Origin: Nemania diffusa
Lineage: Eukaryota > Ascomycota > Sordariomycetes > Xylariales > Xylariaceae
Direction: 5' to 3'
NCBI GenBank assembly: GCA_038501195.1
Contig: JBBPUQ010000001.1
Location: 620,001-684,000, forward strand
DNA: 64,000 nt
Part shown: positions 1 through 11,215 of the stretch, piece after piece
Layout: every line of letters begins with the position of its first letter
How positions within the stretch are numbered: position 1 is the first letter of the stretch
Program-made: the position numbers and the translations under genes
Notes under the pieces: model-generated
What the model was told of the DNA's origin: nothing
Seen by the model: only the letters and a program-made list of their open reading frames with translations
Databases searched by the model: none

Positions 1-286
1 GGGAGAAACCTGAGTACACAGTAGGTGGAGATTCGATAGAGGACGAGGTGGACGGGTACGAAATGGGCAACGGGCGATGCAGTGGGTGAGCAGCGCAGCA
101 GTGAGACGGGGTCTGCCAAAGGGCTGGGGGTGAGCGGGACTTGCTAGCCGCACCCAGATCGATACACGATAGGCTAGGTGGGCAGGTACCTATTACGCCA
201 CTGTAGGTAGTAGGTATAGGTACCTATTCGCGTACCACGGTCCAGTAGGGGAGGTAGCACTACAGTGGGTGTCCGTCAGGCCGTTC

Positions 287-304
287 TACTGTAGCTCTAC
301 AGTA
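287..304. repeat. Short inverted repeat (8-bp arms)
   Basis: TACTGTAG at 287-294 is followed after two bases by its complement CTACAGTA at 297-304, and the flanks (CCGTTC / GGACGG) nearly continue the pairing. It lies in non-coding DNA; no function is evident. Confidence 0.5.
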
Positions 305-2360
305 CTGGACGGCGGTTACCGTATGTAGGTATGCGTATATGTCCTATTGTATGCATACGTGCTGTTCCGGACTATGGTAGTCGGCCATATTCGGTGACGG
401 GTAAATAGGTAAATACAAGACAATAATAAAATAGTGTCCTGTAGGTACTGTAAATAAATGAGAGAAAATGGAAGATGGCCGGTTGGTCGGCTTGACCCGG
501 TGCCCCTAAATATGTCAAGTTTAGGTACCGAGCTCCATACATCACACCACTAGACACCACTGGAAGGAAGATAGACCTAAAGGGCATATGTGCTATAGCC
601 TATAGGTGCTACCTCCGTCTAGCACAAGGTACCTATGTAAGCATTGGCGCTCACATACCTACATGCAGGGAAAGCATGGCTGACCAACGAGAAAGCCGAA
701 AGATTAGGTCAGCACAGTCGGACAATGATGATACATATACCTAACACTATCTCACTACCGTCATGTCAGCCAACCAGCGGAGTCTGGAGTCTGGGGAAAC
801 TGCACAGTGTAACGACCCCCTCAAATAGTGATGAACATAATCAGCCCCTGTCGATAAGTACGGAACACAGACCACCGCTTTGCTGCCATGTATGTGTACT
901 ACCTTGCATCATACCTAGGTAGTTCGCAATGGAGACCGCAGCAATGGGCAGACGGAACAAAGAGATCAAGAAGCGAGAATTTGTTGAGGTCTGACAGTGA
1001 TGCTTTCAGCGCCTCGCTCATGGTGGGCTCCTCGGATAGACTGGGTGTGATTGCTGATGATTTTAACTGCACTCGGCAAGGTGCAGACCAACTCAGACGG
1101 TCTTGGAATCCTTGGGTTCCTTGGATTTCCCTGGGCAGCTTTTGGATCCTTGGCAAGAATATGACCTACACTGTATGCTGTAGGTAGATTTTAAGTGAGT
1201 TGTGCCATCCTTTAACAATTAGGGTCGGGGTTTACCGAGTATACGGCACAATCCATCGATCTTTCTACCAGGTAATTAGTTTGCTGGCTTTGTCTAGCTA
1301 GCCCACAAAAGACACTTCGACAAGGGAAAAACAGAAACAAAAAAAAGGGTAATGCTACGTCGTTTGCATGAGAGTTGGTTGTGCCTCTTCCCTCGGACCA
1401 GGTAAGTAATCGCTAGTCCAGAAAGACTCGTTCACAAGGGACCTAACCTTATGTGGGGTTCTAGGATGGTTGTTTTTAGCCAATCAGCCCATCTTTGTCT
1501 GCAGTTCCGCGATCCTTGCCGGTTCTGTAAACGGCCGGGGTTTTTCTGTTAGGGCGCGGCCGTACACAGTAGCGCAGAGCAGTTAGCGCACAAAAGTAGT
1601 GTACAGCGCACTGGTCAGGGGGCTTGGTGCAGAATGGCGCATGCGAGTCTAGATCAATCTAGGAAATCTGCTACAGATATCTTAGGTACACCGCACGGCA
1701 GCTAGTCTTCCCGGCGCATCTGATTGGTTTCTTTACACGTTGCCTGCCGCCAGCAAGCGAACTCTGGCACTTGCTCGCGCCAGAGCCATTAGGTAGTCAA
1801 GGGTACATCGTATAAACGCCTCGTCTCGTTTATTCTGTACTCTTCGTTAGTTTATTGATGACCTCTTGTTTAGGTAGGTAGCTTGGCAGGAAGCCTATCG
1901 CTTATAGATTATGAGATTACATCTACACAAGATGTGGTGTTAACGGCGTTATGGCATAAACTTAACCCTATAAATCCAACTACACATGAATATGCTCTTA
2001 TTAGGTACTTTTTAGTTTCACGCTTGGACTTGCTCTGTATTCTGTAACTAGACTACATTTAGGTAGGCATCTGCAGGTGCCAGTGGGGCTTGTGGACCTA
2101 ACAACAGCGACATTACAGAGTACAGAGGCATTACAGAAGTAGATGACTTGCTATCCAGTACCAAACTTACGGCTTTTCATCCGATCACGGACGGAGCCTT
2201 GCAGGAGGAAACGCTTGCCCGTAATAGTTCATAGTTCGGATGCATTTCCGAAGAAAACGGTGGTTACAAACTGCAGGACTATATGATTATATGTACATAT
2301 GCTACGTCTGTAGCAAGACTTCGACTACACTGTACAGATAATGAATAGCGGTACATACCT

Positions 2361-2390
2361 AGATAGGTACTGTACGTATAGTACCTATCT
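2361..2390. repeat. Perfect 11-bp inverted repeat with 8-nt loop
   Basis: AGATAGGTACT (2361-2371) is mirrored by AGTACCTATCT (2380-2390) around an 8-nt centre. The arms contain the TAGGTAC word that recurs in intergenic DNA of this window. It lies about 345 bp past the end of the RING gene, probably too far to be its terminator. It could be a small palindromic element or chance. Confidence 0.6.
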
Positions 2391-2734
2391 GGAAGGTGAA
2401 TTGCCGGAAATGGAAATTTTATATATAGGTGGGTACATCTTTTCATGTTAGGGCCCTATGTAGGTATTTATTTTTGCTACCCTCTTGCGCAATGTTGCAT
2501 TTTGAAGTTGCAATATTGTGTTATAGGTTTTAGCCAGCGATCTCAATCATATCCCAAAAGTTATATTTAGTCCTACGTAAAGGTAGAGCCATCTACGTAA
2601 TCCCGATTTGATATTACGACAAGTCAAAAAAATGAATTCTATATTAAAGAGGGGAAATGTCACGATGCAGCTGCTAGTTCGCCTACCAGCATCTTGACCA
2701 GTCAAAACGCTCATGATAAGGAAAAGGAGCGAAC

Positions 2735-4111
2735 TCACCATTGGTGATGTCTCATTCTCGTCAGTATCCAAAAGTCGTCCTCGGGAATTCGTTCGAATTC
2801 CTTTTGCGCCTTGCGCATGCTTACTATAGAGTCGTCCGTGCCGAGATTCTCGGCTTCGTGGCGTGCTGTCTTGAACTTCTCGGCAAGCTTCGTCCAGCGC
2901 TGTATGGATATCTCGCGCCGCTCTTTTTCGCCGCACTTGAAACACACGTCACCAATCTTGCCATCATTTGCGAGGGTTTCTGGCAGTGTGTGAATAGTGT
3001 CTTGAGCAATAAGGCGGGGCTCGACTTGGTGTCCACAACGTTTATGTGTCATTCCTATTCGGCAAAAGGGGCAGGAATTGCGATCCGCGAGCCATAAACT
3101 AGCACAACCGTGACAGCATATATGTCCACACGGGAAGATAGCTGCTAGGTCGGGTCCTGGATCCTCTGCTGTAATGGCTAATTTCAGAGATGTTTGCTGG
3201 CAAATCTGACATATTAGACTTTCTGGCCTATCAATCAGAAAGGTGACCTTTGGCGATGGTATGAAGCATTCTTTATTCAGAATTTCCTCTTTTCCATCGT
3301 CCGTTGCCGATGCCGTTGCGTGGAATAGTTTTAAGAAGCCCCGTACTAGATACTTAAGATGACCCGTGACATCTCGCTTCTTTTTCGGCAACGCAGAATC
3401 CTCAGCGCCACTAAAATCAGCATCGCTGTCAAGAGAATTAGTACCTCGCAATCTGTCTTCATGCTGCTGTGCTCGAGACTGATTATTGGGTAGCAATGAG
3501 CCAGTCATTCCTCTCCACTGTTGTATCGCGTCGTGTTCAAGCGATGGCCAGTCTACTGGTCTAGTTGCCGAGCCTGCCTCGTAGTGAAACTGACGATTAG
3601 GGATTGAGTATGCGAAAGGCATCTCTGCTCGACGACGAAGAAGTTCACTATCGCTTATTTTAGGAGAACTTACGCTATCAATGCTACACGGCGATAGAGG
3701 GAGCTCTTCGTCTATATCGTCTCTTACGGCGATGCGGCCTAGAAACCTACCGTCCCTGCCGGTGACTTCTGTATAGAACATTCCTCGGGGGAATTCACTG
3801 ATTTGAAGATATAAATTTGGGTGCCAACAGGAACCAGTATAACAGTCTTGCTATTACTTATCACTGGTTCGTCTGTAATGCATTGTTGATGCCTTTCTGG
3901 ACGTTGGGTGCCTCGAAGAACTATATACGCAGTCTGGCACATCTCGTTTCGCGATTAGACAAAAGCCTTGTCTGAAGCTATAAGGCGATATTCTTTTACT
4001 AGGTAGGTTCTTTGTTCTGCTGAAGTATTGAGAATTCCAGTCTCGAAAGCTACATCCTTTCGTTTCGAAGGCTGCATTGTCTAGTGTAATAGGATCGACC
4101 AATAAAGCCAT
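2735..4111 (-). CDS. RING-type zinc finger protein
   Basis: Model: complement(join(2735..3850,3929..4111)), 432 aa. Near residues 275-330 there is a RING finger: CQIC, then after a long loop CGHICCHGC, then CPFC, giving the C3HC4-like cysteine/histidine ladder that binds two zinc ions. A second pair of cysteines (CFKC) follows about 50 residues later, next to a charged helical tail. RING proteins usually act as E3 ubiquitin ligases; the substrate here is unknown. The ATG at 3781 is possible, but the same frame continues upstream in coding-like sequence and is broken only by TAA TAG. A 78-nt intron (donor GTATAT at 3928, acceptor TAATAG at 3851) removes both stops and leads to an ATG at 4111. 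The RING call is solid. The 5' exon is less certain, and a start at 3781 (348 aa) is the fallback. It is divergent from LEA1. Confidence 0.72.
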
Positions 4112-4589
4112 TGTAGGCCTTATGCTCTAAAGCATTTAGATTTAGGAGCCCGGAGAGACAGGTACAGTCGTTGAATTGAGCATAGTTAGCTGGCGCTGAA
4201 CTATATGCTGATTTAAGCTTGAAGTAGTCGCCGTGAGAGATGCGTAAGTGTCAGTGATGTCAAGTTTCTTTTATATGGATGTTGCTCGAATTGCGATAAA
4301 AACGAAATGCCCCACTTTACATGTACCCAGGTACCTATGTGTGGGGAGGAAGGCTGGAGGTGGCAGATCCCTAAATTTTTGTCCCCAATCTTCATTCAGC
4401 CTCGCTTCTTCTCACAGTATATATTTAAACGGTACCTACACCCAATTACAACCCGGCCCAATACCGCCCTCGAGCCACGACACAACCTCGTTTTCCTCCT
4501 CCAATCATTCGTAAACCGCTTGGAATCGATTGACTCACTGGATTTGATCAGAAACGGTAAACCCCATCTAGGCCTGCCTCGCTCCAAAA
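4112..4589. promoter_or_regulatory. Divergent intergenic region, RING gene / LEA1
   Basis: 478 bp between the start codons of the minus-strand RING gene and the plus-strand LEA1 gene, so it must contain both promoters. A TATATTTAAA-like stretch at about 4419-4430 lies roughly 160 bp before the LEA1 start. Short frames here are not convincing. Confidence 0.5.
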
Positions 4590-5636
4590 ATGAGGCTCAC
4601 GGCCGAGCTTTTGCAGAACTCGCCATCATGGCTCAACGCGCTGAAGGAGCGCGAGCTCGACCTCCGAGGTACGTCAGAAAAGAACAGATACTACACGTCT
4701 ATTTGATCTAGTCATCAAGCCAAGGAGAGAAGAGCAGAGTTGATAGCGAGCCTTTGTCGGCGTGAACAGGACACCGCATTCCCGCCATCGAGAATCTGGG
4801 TGTCGCAGGTGTACGTCTCTCCCACTTTCCTTGCTACCTGTCAATTGCCTATGCTGGGGTTCTTCTGTGCTTCGTTGGTGCACCTGCAAGTTACTAACTT
4901 GCGCCTCCACCCACACAGCCCCAAGATGCCATAGATCTAGTCGACAACGACATCCAGGTGCTGGGTAACTTCCCGCTCTCGCCACGGATACACACCTTGC
5001 TTCTGGCCCGCAACCGCATCGCCTCGATACAGCTCACGCTTGCCAATTCGATCCCCAACCTTACAAATCTTCAACTGGAGTCGAACAACCTCACCGAACT
5101 CGCAGACCTAGACCCGCTGGGTTCATTCCCGCGGTTGACACACGTAGTGCTACGGGACAATCCCGTCACAAAGAAGGAGGTGAGCGAGATTCCTATGCCC
5201 TAAATGGCGACGACTGAAAAAGGAGAGAAGTGGGCCGCTAACACGAGACTTTGCTGAACTATAGCATTACCGGTATTGGGTCCTCTGGCGTTGTCCCTCG
5301 GTGCGGTTCCTCGACTACTCTAAGGTGAAGGACGTGGAGCGCAAGCATGCAAAGGAGCTATTCGGCACGGTCGAGTCGCCCACGGAGCTCGCCAAGAACC
5401 TCATGAACGTGAAGTCTAAAATGTTTGATGCCGCATCTTCCCTCGGGAGCGAGGGCAGCGCTGTCGGCCTATCGATGCGCATGTCTAGGATCAAGCTCAC
5501 CGATAAGGAGAGGCAGCGATTACAGGACATGATCAAGCGGGCGACGAGCCTGGATGAGATCACTAGACTTGAGACGATGCTGAGGGAGGGCAGGCTCCCA
5601 CCTGGTATTCACCTAAACGATGATATGGAGGAATAG
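4590..5636 (+). CDS. LEA1: U2 snRNP component A' (Lea1)
   Basis: Model: join(4590..4668,4770..4810,4919..5179,5265..5636), 250 aa. U2 A' binds B'' on U2 snRNA stem-loop IV, and the complex supports branch-site recognition in the nuclear spliceosome. The N-terminus MRLTAELLQNS, the LKERELDLRG block, the leucine-rich-repeat run (FPLSPRIHTLLLARNRI, then LTNLQLESNNLTEL) and the LRR-cap HYRYWVLWRCPSVRFLDYSKV are typical of the family, and 250 residues is the usual fungal length. Splice phases work out exactly. The second donor is best placed at 4811 (GTACGT), two bases after a competing GTGTAC. The third exon is preceded by a good branch site (TTACTAACTT). The C-terminal third is charged and helical. 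Confidence is high. Confidence 0.93.
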
Positions 5637-5939
5637 GGGGAGATTGTAATAGCATCATTTTGAGGGCTATCATGGCAATAGTTCACATGGCCCTGGGGAG
5701 GCCTAGGACTATGCTGAGGAGATATGAGTCTGATATATACCCATGAAATCAAGGCGATAGCATTGCCAATCTTTGACAGACGTTGGGAATCCTTCAACTG
5801 CGATTTAATCACACCCCGTACTCAATGTAACGTGACTACTCTCATAAAGCTCTCGTCGAGTGATCGTTTATACAAATGCCCATCATACCGGCTGGTCATC
5901 CCACCCCCACCGTCCCGGCGTCATGTCTTTAGCTGGCTA
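5637..5939. other. Convergent 3' flank, LEA1 / Dpb3-like gene
   Basis: 303 bp between two converging stop codons. No gene is supported; it presumably holds both 3' untranslated regions and polyadenylation signals. Confidence 0.5.
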
Positions 5940-6844
5940 CTAATCAGCCATATCAACATCCTCGTCCTCCCCCCTATTCGCCCTCCTCATCTCGTCGTGC
6001 AACTGCTCGTTGGGGTCCATGGACGCGTCGTCCTCGCTGACGATGCGCGCGCCGCTAGCGCCGATGAAGTTCGCGATGCTCCGGTTCCCTCCCACAGCGG
6101 CGGCGGCACCGTTCGCGCTCGCGCGGCTCTTCTGCTTCTTCCCGTTCGCCTGCCGCGGCGGCGTGGGCCGCGCGTCCTCCTCCGCGGCGACGCCGCCACC
6201 GGTGCTGCTAGTGGTGGCAGCAGCGTCGGCGCTGGCTTTGGTGCCGCCGCTGAGGTTGGCGCGCGTTGCGGCTGCGTGGGCTTTGATTTGTCTGTAGGGC
6301 ACTGTTTTGGGGATTATGTCCTCGAGGAACTGTAGGTTGTCTTGGTGCGAGACGGCGTTGGCTGGAGGGTGTTAGCTGGGTTGTCTAATAGGGTTTTATA
6401 TAGTGATAGCAGATGGGGGAGAGAGCGAGAGAGGGAGGAAGGGAGTGAGTGAGTGAGCTAGATAGTGACAGTACCTAGGTCCTTGTACTGGATGTTCCGC
6501 CTAGGCTTGCGCTCTAGCTTTGCCATGTTCAGGCCTTCGCCCGCGAGATATTGGATGAACATCTCCTGCTACTATGTTAGCGTTGCGCTATTCCGGGTCA
6601 TCATGGGGATCTCGTGTGTTGTTGACTTACTGTTGCTAGTGTGATGACGAATGCAGCATTGTTTGAGCAGATAGCAATATCCTGGTCTTGCGCAATAATC
6701 TTCTTCACTCTAGATACTATTGGTGTTGTTAGGGTCTGCAAGTCGATTTTGAAGTCGTTGGTCTATAATAAAGGACTTACATGGAAGCTGGGCCTGGCCA
6801 GTGACCTCCTTTCTGGGAGGGATAGCTGTTGTATTGTAAGGCAT
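5940..6844 (-). CDS. Histone-fold protein, Dpb3/CHRAC-type (CBF/NF-Y family)
   Basis: Model: complement(join(5940..6361,6475..6565,6631..6716,6781..6844)), 220 aa. The assembled N-terminal half (residues 20-105) is a CBF/NF-Y-type histone fold: LPLSRVKKIIAQDQDI, then SNNAAFVITLATEMFIQYLA, then KPRRNIQYKDLANAV and FLEDIIPKTVPYRQIK. Fungal proteins of this make-up are annotated as DNA polymerase epsilon subunit C (Dpb3) or CHRAC-like; they pair with a Dpb4-type partner in replication and chromatin remodelling. The C-terminal half is low-complexity (Ala, Gly, Lys) and ends in an acidic tail (EDEDVDMAD). An ATG at 6844 gives the conserved MPYNT start. All four splice joins keep phase and have GT-AG borders. 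The Dpb3 versus general NF-YC-like assignment is not decided by sequence reading alone. Confidence 0.85.
6412..6460. repeat. Purine-rich low-complexity tract inside an intron
   Basis: A run of GAGA/GGGA/GTGA words on the plus strand lies within the third intron (6362-6474) of the Dpb3-like gene. On the transcribed strand it is polypyrimidine, with several TCAC/TCCC units. Confidence 0.6.
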
Positions 6845-7675
6845 GATGCTGAATAGCGTTCCTTTAGATGTTTTAAGTGTAGTTTCTGATGCTGAAGAGA
6901 ATCTATGCAACGACAGGCTGCCAATTGTGAGATATCTGAACTGGTGCTGTGGTGTAAGATTCTGATGAACTATTTGGGTGGTTAGCGTTAAACTGTATAT
7001 GTAGTATTATTTATAACAGGTTCAAAAAAAATCTATAAGAAATTTGGTGTTGATCCAATTTGTTAACGAAGCCACGAGACATTGGCTGGTTTAAGATCAA
7101 CCAGGCTCTCAACTTCCTCTCCGTTCGAGAGTGCTTGACGGAATACTGACAAGTCCATATATTGAAAAGGAGTGTGAATATGAGAGCCTGAAACTGTATA
7201 AAAGCAGAGCTGATGAATGAAATCGAGCGCGTTACTTACTTTAGTCGGTAAGCCACAAAGAATATCAAAGGTGCATATATGTAGATGAGGCTCTTCCGTC
7301 AAGTTACTGATGTATCTACGCGTTTGGGTGGATGGATGGTCTTAAGACGCGACCCTATTAAAAGCTAGAGGCGTTCGATAGTAAGTATTCTGTACCTACC
7401 CAATTAAGCTTTTAGTGTACAGCCTCAGGGTGCTATGTAGGTAGGTACCGGGGCACCTAACACATCACTGGCCCACAGCAGCCAAGGATCATTACGTACA
7501 TAGACAAGAGCTCGCGGCGCAATTGAAAGCTCTCAACGTTCCATTAACAAAAACCAACCAGAAACAGCCCATTTACCAATAGCTGTCGCTTATAACTTAC
7601 ACATTCTGCGCACTACTGATTTTATTAAAAATTCCCAAGGAAAGACCAAGCGAGAATGTCCAGGACGTTGAGGCA
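6845..7675. promoter_or_regulatory. Divergent region, Dpb3-like gene / CLC channel
   Basis: 831 bp between diverging start codons. An open frame of 79 codons on minus (7063-7302) shows no family motif and I do not support it. A TAGGTAGGTACC motif lies at 7435-7447. The stretch must contain both promoters and 5' leaders. Confidence 0.45.
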
Positions 7676-10372
7676 ATGAACGCACATTCGTCCTCGGTCT
7701 CCTTCACCCATGCCGACAACCTTCGACGACCATCGGTGAGCTCGAGATACTCGTACGCCGTGTCCACGGCCGAGCGAGGCGAAGATGGTATTACTCCCGT
7801 GCAAGGCCAGATTGAGGAGGAGATTGCCGAGATCAAGAGATACGAGGTACGCCTTTGCGCTAGCTCAAACATACTACCTGTTCGTTCGGCCTGAGGTCTA
7901 ATGTGTCTGCCTAGGATTTCACGACTATAGGTATGCATTGCGACGAACACTCGACGAATATTTGACTCCATACTAAGCTCGGCCAACAGACTGGGTCCAG
8001 GACGCAGCCCAAGAACGTGTCCGGCGGAGCGCGCAACGGAGGAAGACGGCCGGACTGTACGATCATGGCAATGTCTCGTGGAGGTACCAGCTATGGGAGT
8101 CCTACGACGCGGCCCAGGGGTGGATTGTTGTCACCCTGATAGGCGCCGCCATCGGCCTCAATGCGGCGTTCCTCAATATCATAACCGAATGGCTCGGCGA
8201 CGTTAAGACGGGCTATTGCACCACCGCTTTCTATCTAAACGAGAAGTTCTGCTGCTGGGGTGAGGATAACGGCTGTCCCCATTGGCATAGCTGGACTGGT
8301 TTTGGGCCTGCCAATTATATTATATATATTCTATTTGCGGTAAGTCGACATCTTGGAGTCATGTCTCCTGTTTGGTATGCTGAGTCTGGCAGACAATATT
8401 TGCATTCACAGCGGCCACGCTGGTCAAGTCCTTCTCTCCGTACGCTGCCGGCTCGGGAATCTCGGAGATCAAGTGCATCATTGCTGGCTTCGTTATGAAG
8501 GGCTTTTTGGGTTTCTGGACGCTACTTATCAAGTCAGTTGCCCTTCCTCTTGCCATCGGATCTGGCCTCTCCGTGGGAAAAGAGGGTCCTAGTGTACATT
8601 ATGCGGTTTGCACTGGCAATGTCATCTCCAGGATGTTCGCCAAGTATAGGCGCAATGCTTCGAAGACTCGCGAGATTCTCAGCGCTTGTGCCGCTGCTGG
8701 CGTAGCTGTCGCATTTGGCAGTCCAATCGGAGGCGTCCTTTTCTCTCTGGAGGAAATGTCAAATCACTTCCCCCTCAAGACTCTATGGAGGAGCTATTTC
8801 TGTGCTCTCGTTGCGACTGCAGTGCTCGCTGCGATGAACCCTTTCAGAACCGGCCAGCTCGTCATGTTTCAGGTGCAGTACGATAGGTCGTGGCATCTCT
8901 TTGAGACGGTTCCATACATCTTTATTGGTATTTTTGGAGGCTTGTATGGCGCATTTGTTATCAAGTGGAATCTCCGTGTGCAGGCATTCCGGAAGAAGTA
9001 CCTTACGAACTGGGCGATCCTCGAGGCGACTTTACTAGCTGCGGGGACAGCTGTTATGTGCTATCCTAACGCTTTTCTACGGATCGACATGACAGAAAGC
9101 ATGGAAATTCTTTTCCTCGAGTGTGAGGGATCCGAGGATTACCATGGGCTATGCGAACAGGATAGGGTATGGTCTAACGTCCTATCTTTGACATTCGCGA
9201 CAGTGGTTAGACTATTCCTAGTCATAATTTCCTACGGCTGCAAGGTGCCCGCTGGAATATTTGTCCCTTCAATGGCCATCGGGGCTTCTTTTGGTCGAAC
9301 AGTCGGGGTCATCATGCAGGCCATATATCACGCAAACCCGGATAGCATGTTTTTCTCGGCTTGCCTACCGGATGAACCATGTATTACACCGGGAACTTAT
9401 GCCTTTTTAGGCGCTGCAGCCGCGCTGAGTGGTATCATGCATATTACAGTTTCGGTCGTGGTTATTATGTTTGAGCTTACAGGAGCCCTAACCTACATTC
9501 TGCCTACAATGATCGTTGTGGGCGTTACTAAGATTGTATCAGAGCTATTCGGCAAGGGTGGCATTGCAGACCGTATGATCTGGTTTAGCGGCTTCCCTTT
9601 CCTCGATAATAAAGAGGAGCACAATTTTGGCGTGCCGGTATCAACTGTCATGACAGGTGATGTTGTGGCAATCCCCGTACATGGAATGACACTCGACTCT
9701 GTCGAGGATTTACTCAGGCAGCCGCATTATCAGGGCTTCCCTGTTGTCGAGACTATTCGCAATAACATTCTGGTGGGATATATCGGCAGGACAGAACTAC
9801 GATACGCCATCGATCGCTTGCGCCGGGACCGATCTAGAATATTGAGCTCACAAGCTAAGTGCAACTTCTCGCCACCAACAGTGACTGGCATTGTACCTGT
9901 CACACCGACTGTCACGTTCAACAATGCGGACTTCAGCATGTCATCGACGTCGATCGACTTTAGCCGCTACGTCGATGCTACACCCGTGACGGTGCATCCG
10001 CGGCTACCACTCGAGACGGTCATGGATATGTTCCGCAAGATTGGGCCTCGGGTGATTCTAATCGAACATCACGGTAAACTCACAGGGTTAGTGACAGTCA
10101 AGGACTGTCTGAAATACCAGTTCAAGGTGGAGGCGGCGGAGAACCCGCGCGAAGAACGTGAGATTGCTAAGGGTCACGAGAAACTTTGGCATGTGATGGA
10201 GAATATAGCGGTATGGGTCTCTGGTAAGGTGGCTGATGCTACCGGTGGTCGCATAAGGCTGGGGAACGGGAACGAGGAGACGAATGCGTTGCTGCGAGAC
10301 GGTCAAGGACGGATTATGGATGGCGACGAGGATGTGGGTGATATCGATGGCGTTGAGCTCGCGAATAGATGA
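7676..10372 (+). CDS. CLC-type voltage-gated chloride channel/antiporter
   Basis: Model: join(7676..7846,7915..7930,7990..8339,8393..10372), 838 aa. It moves chloride (or exchanges Cl-/H+) across internal membranes, as yeast GEF1 does. Visible CLC signatures are GSGISE (199-204), GKEGP with the gating glutamate at about 243, and the PAGIFVPSMAIG block near 467-478. About ten hydrophobic segments follow one another from 95 to 560. Two CBS domains follow in the cytosolic C-terminus (about 590-665 and 705-755), and the acidic tail ends at 838. The length fits fungal CLC proteins. Exon 2 is a 16-nt micro-exon (DFTTI plus one base) that is needed to join RYE to DWVQDAAQERV. The start at 7676 follows the coding-like frame; an in-frame upstream start was not seen. 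Confidence 0.93.
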
Positions 10373-11215
10373 TGATCTGGTTTTGAATAATGAATAGAAT
10401 TTCATCTTCTTTTACACGACTCGATTCATTCGACTTGAGCAGCAGCCGGTGTGTGACTGATTTGGAAAGGCTCATCTTGATAACTACTTCTTAAGACCCT
10501 CAAGGTTGTCAACATTTTCTAGAAGAACACCTTCCGATTAGATAATATAACCTAGCCGTGAACCTCCCCGTTCTTGACTAGACGGTAGCTCTCGCTTGTT
10601 ATACCCCTTACAGCCAACTACTATATGTACACTAGATAGATAAGTACCCGTTGTACAGGACCGGGGGTTTCCAACTTGCAGCTTGTGCCTGCAGCACATC
10701 TGCAGGAACACGAGCTTCGATCGGGGATCGATCTCTACTTTACGGTTGAGGCGAACCGCCCGCGCGCGGCCCCTGTTTTCTAGATAGCACCAGTCGCGAT
10801 GGGGCCGGGATGCACGCCAAGCGGCCAAGCGCCGCAACTCGTGTTCTAGCTCGTCGATTGCCCCTGCGGACGTTGCGACCTACCTATTCCACGTGTGTTC
10901 CACCGCGCTACTTTACTGACTACCGATACACTATAATATATGCATATATTTGTATATATTCAAACTCGAACGAGGTCGAACCAGGTCTGCGGCGCGAGAC
11001 ACAGCCTCAACCAACGGACGGGGCTGTCAACCAAGCCTGTCTTACTCTGCCGAAAACAAGGGGCGGGACACGGACGGATCCAATTGGGTAAACGACACCT
11101 CGCAAATCATAAACCCACTCACACCACTTCACCTTCCTCATTCTTTGTCATCGCTCGTATTGCTGAGTCGCCTAGCACGGAACCTGGTGTTACCTTATTT
11201 CTTATCTCTATCACC
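10373..11215. other. Intergenic between CLC and TMEM42-like genes
   Basis: 843 bp holding the 3' flank of the channel gene and the promoter of the next gene. A minus-strand frame (10538-10837) and plus-strand frames reaching into the following gene are not supported. TATATATTTGTATATATTC at about 10941-10960 is AT-rich and could serve as a core promoter. Confidence 0.45.

Larger units (their letters stand above)
1..2734. other. Gene-free stretch with short TAGGTA-rich sequence
   Basis: I see no supportable gene. The short open frames here (for example 372-587 on minus, 644-922 and 888-1187 on plus) have no recognisable motif, no coding-like third-position bias, and overlap one another on both strands. 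The stretch is rich in short TAGGTAGGTA/TACCTA motifs (about 205-224, 1872-1883, 2058-2066) and has two small inverted repeats, listed separately. The last part probably holds the 3' flank of the RING gene that ends at 2735. Confidence 0.6.

Noticed and set aside
372..1187. Several 70-99 codon frames
   Set aside because: No motif, overlapping each other on both strands, no splice context.
10538..10837. 99-codon minus frame and possible structured RNA
   Set aside because: No coding motif; local hairpins do not fold as a tRNA or a known snRNA by eye.
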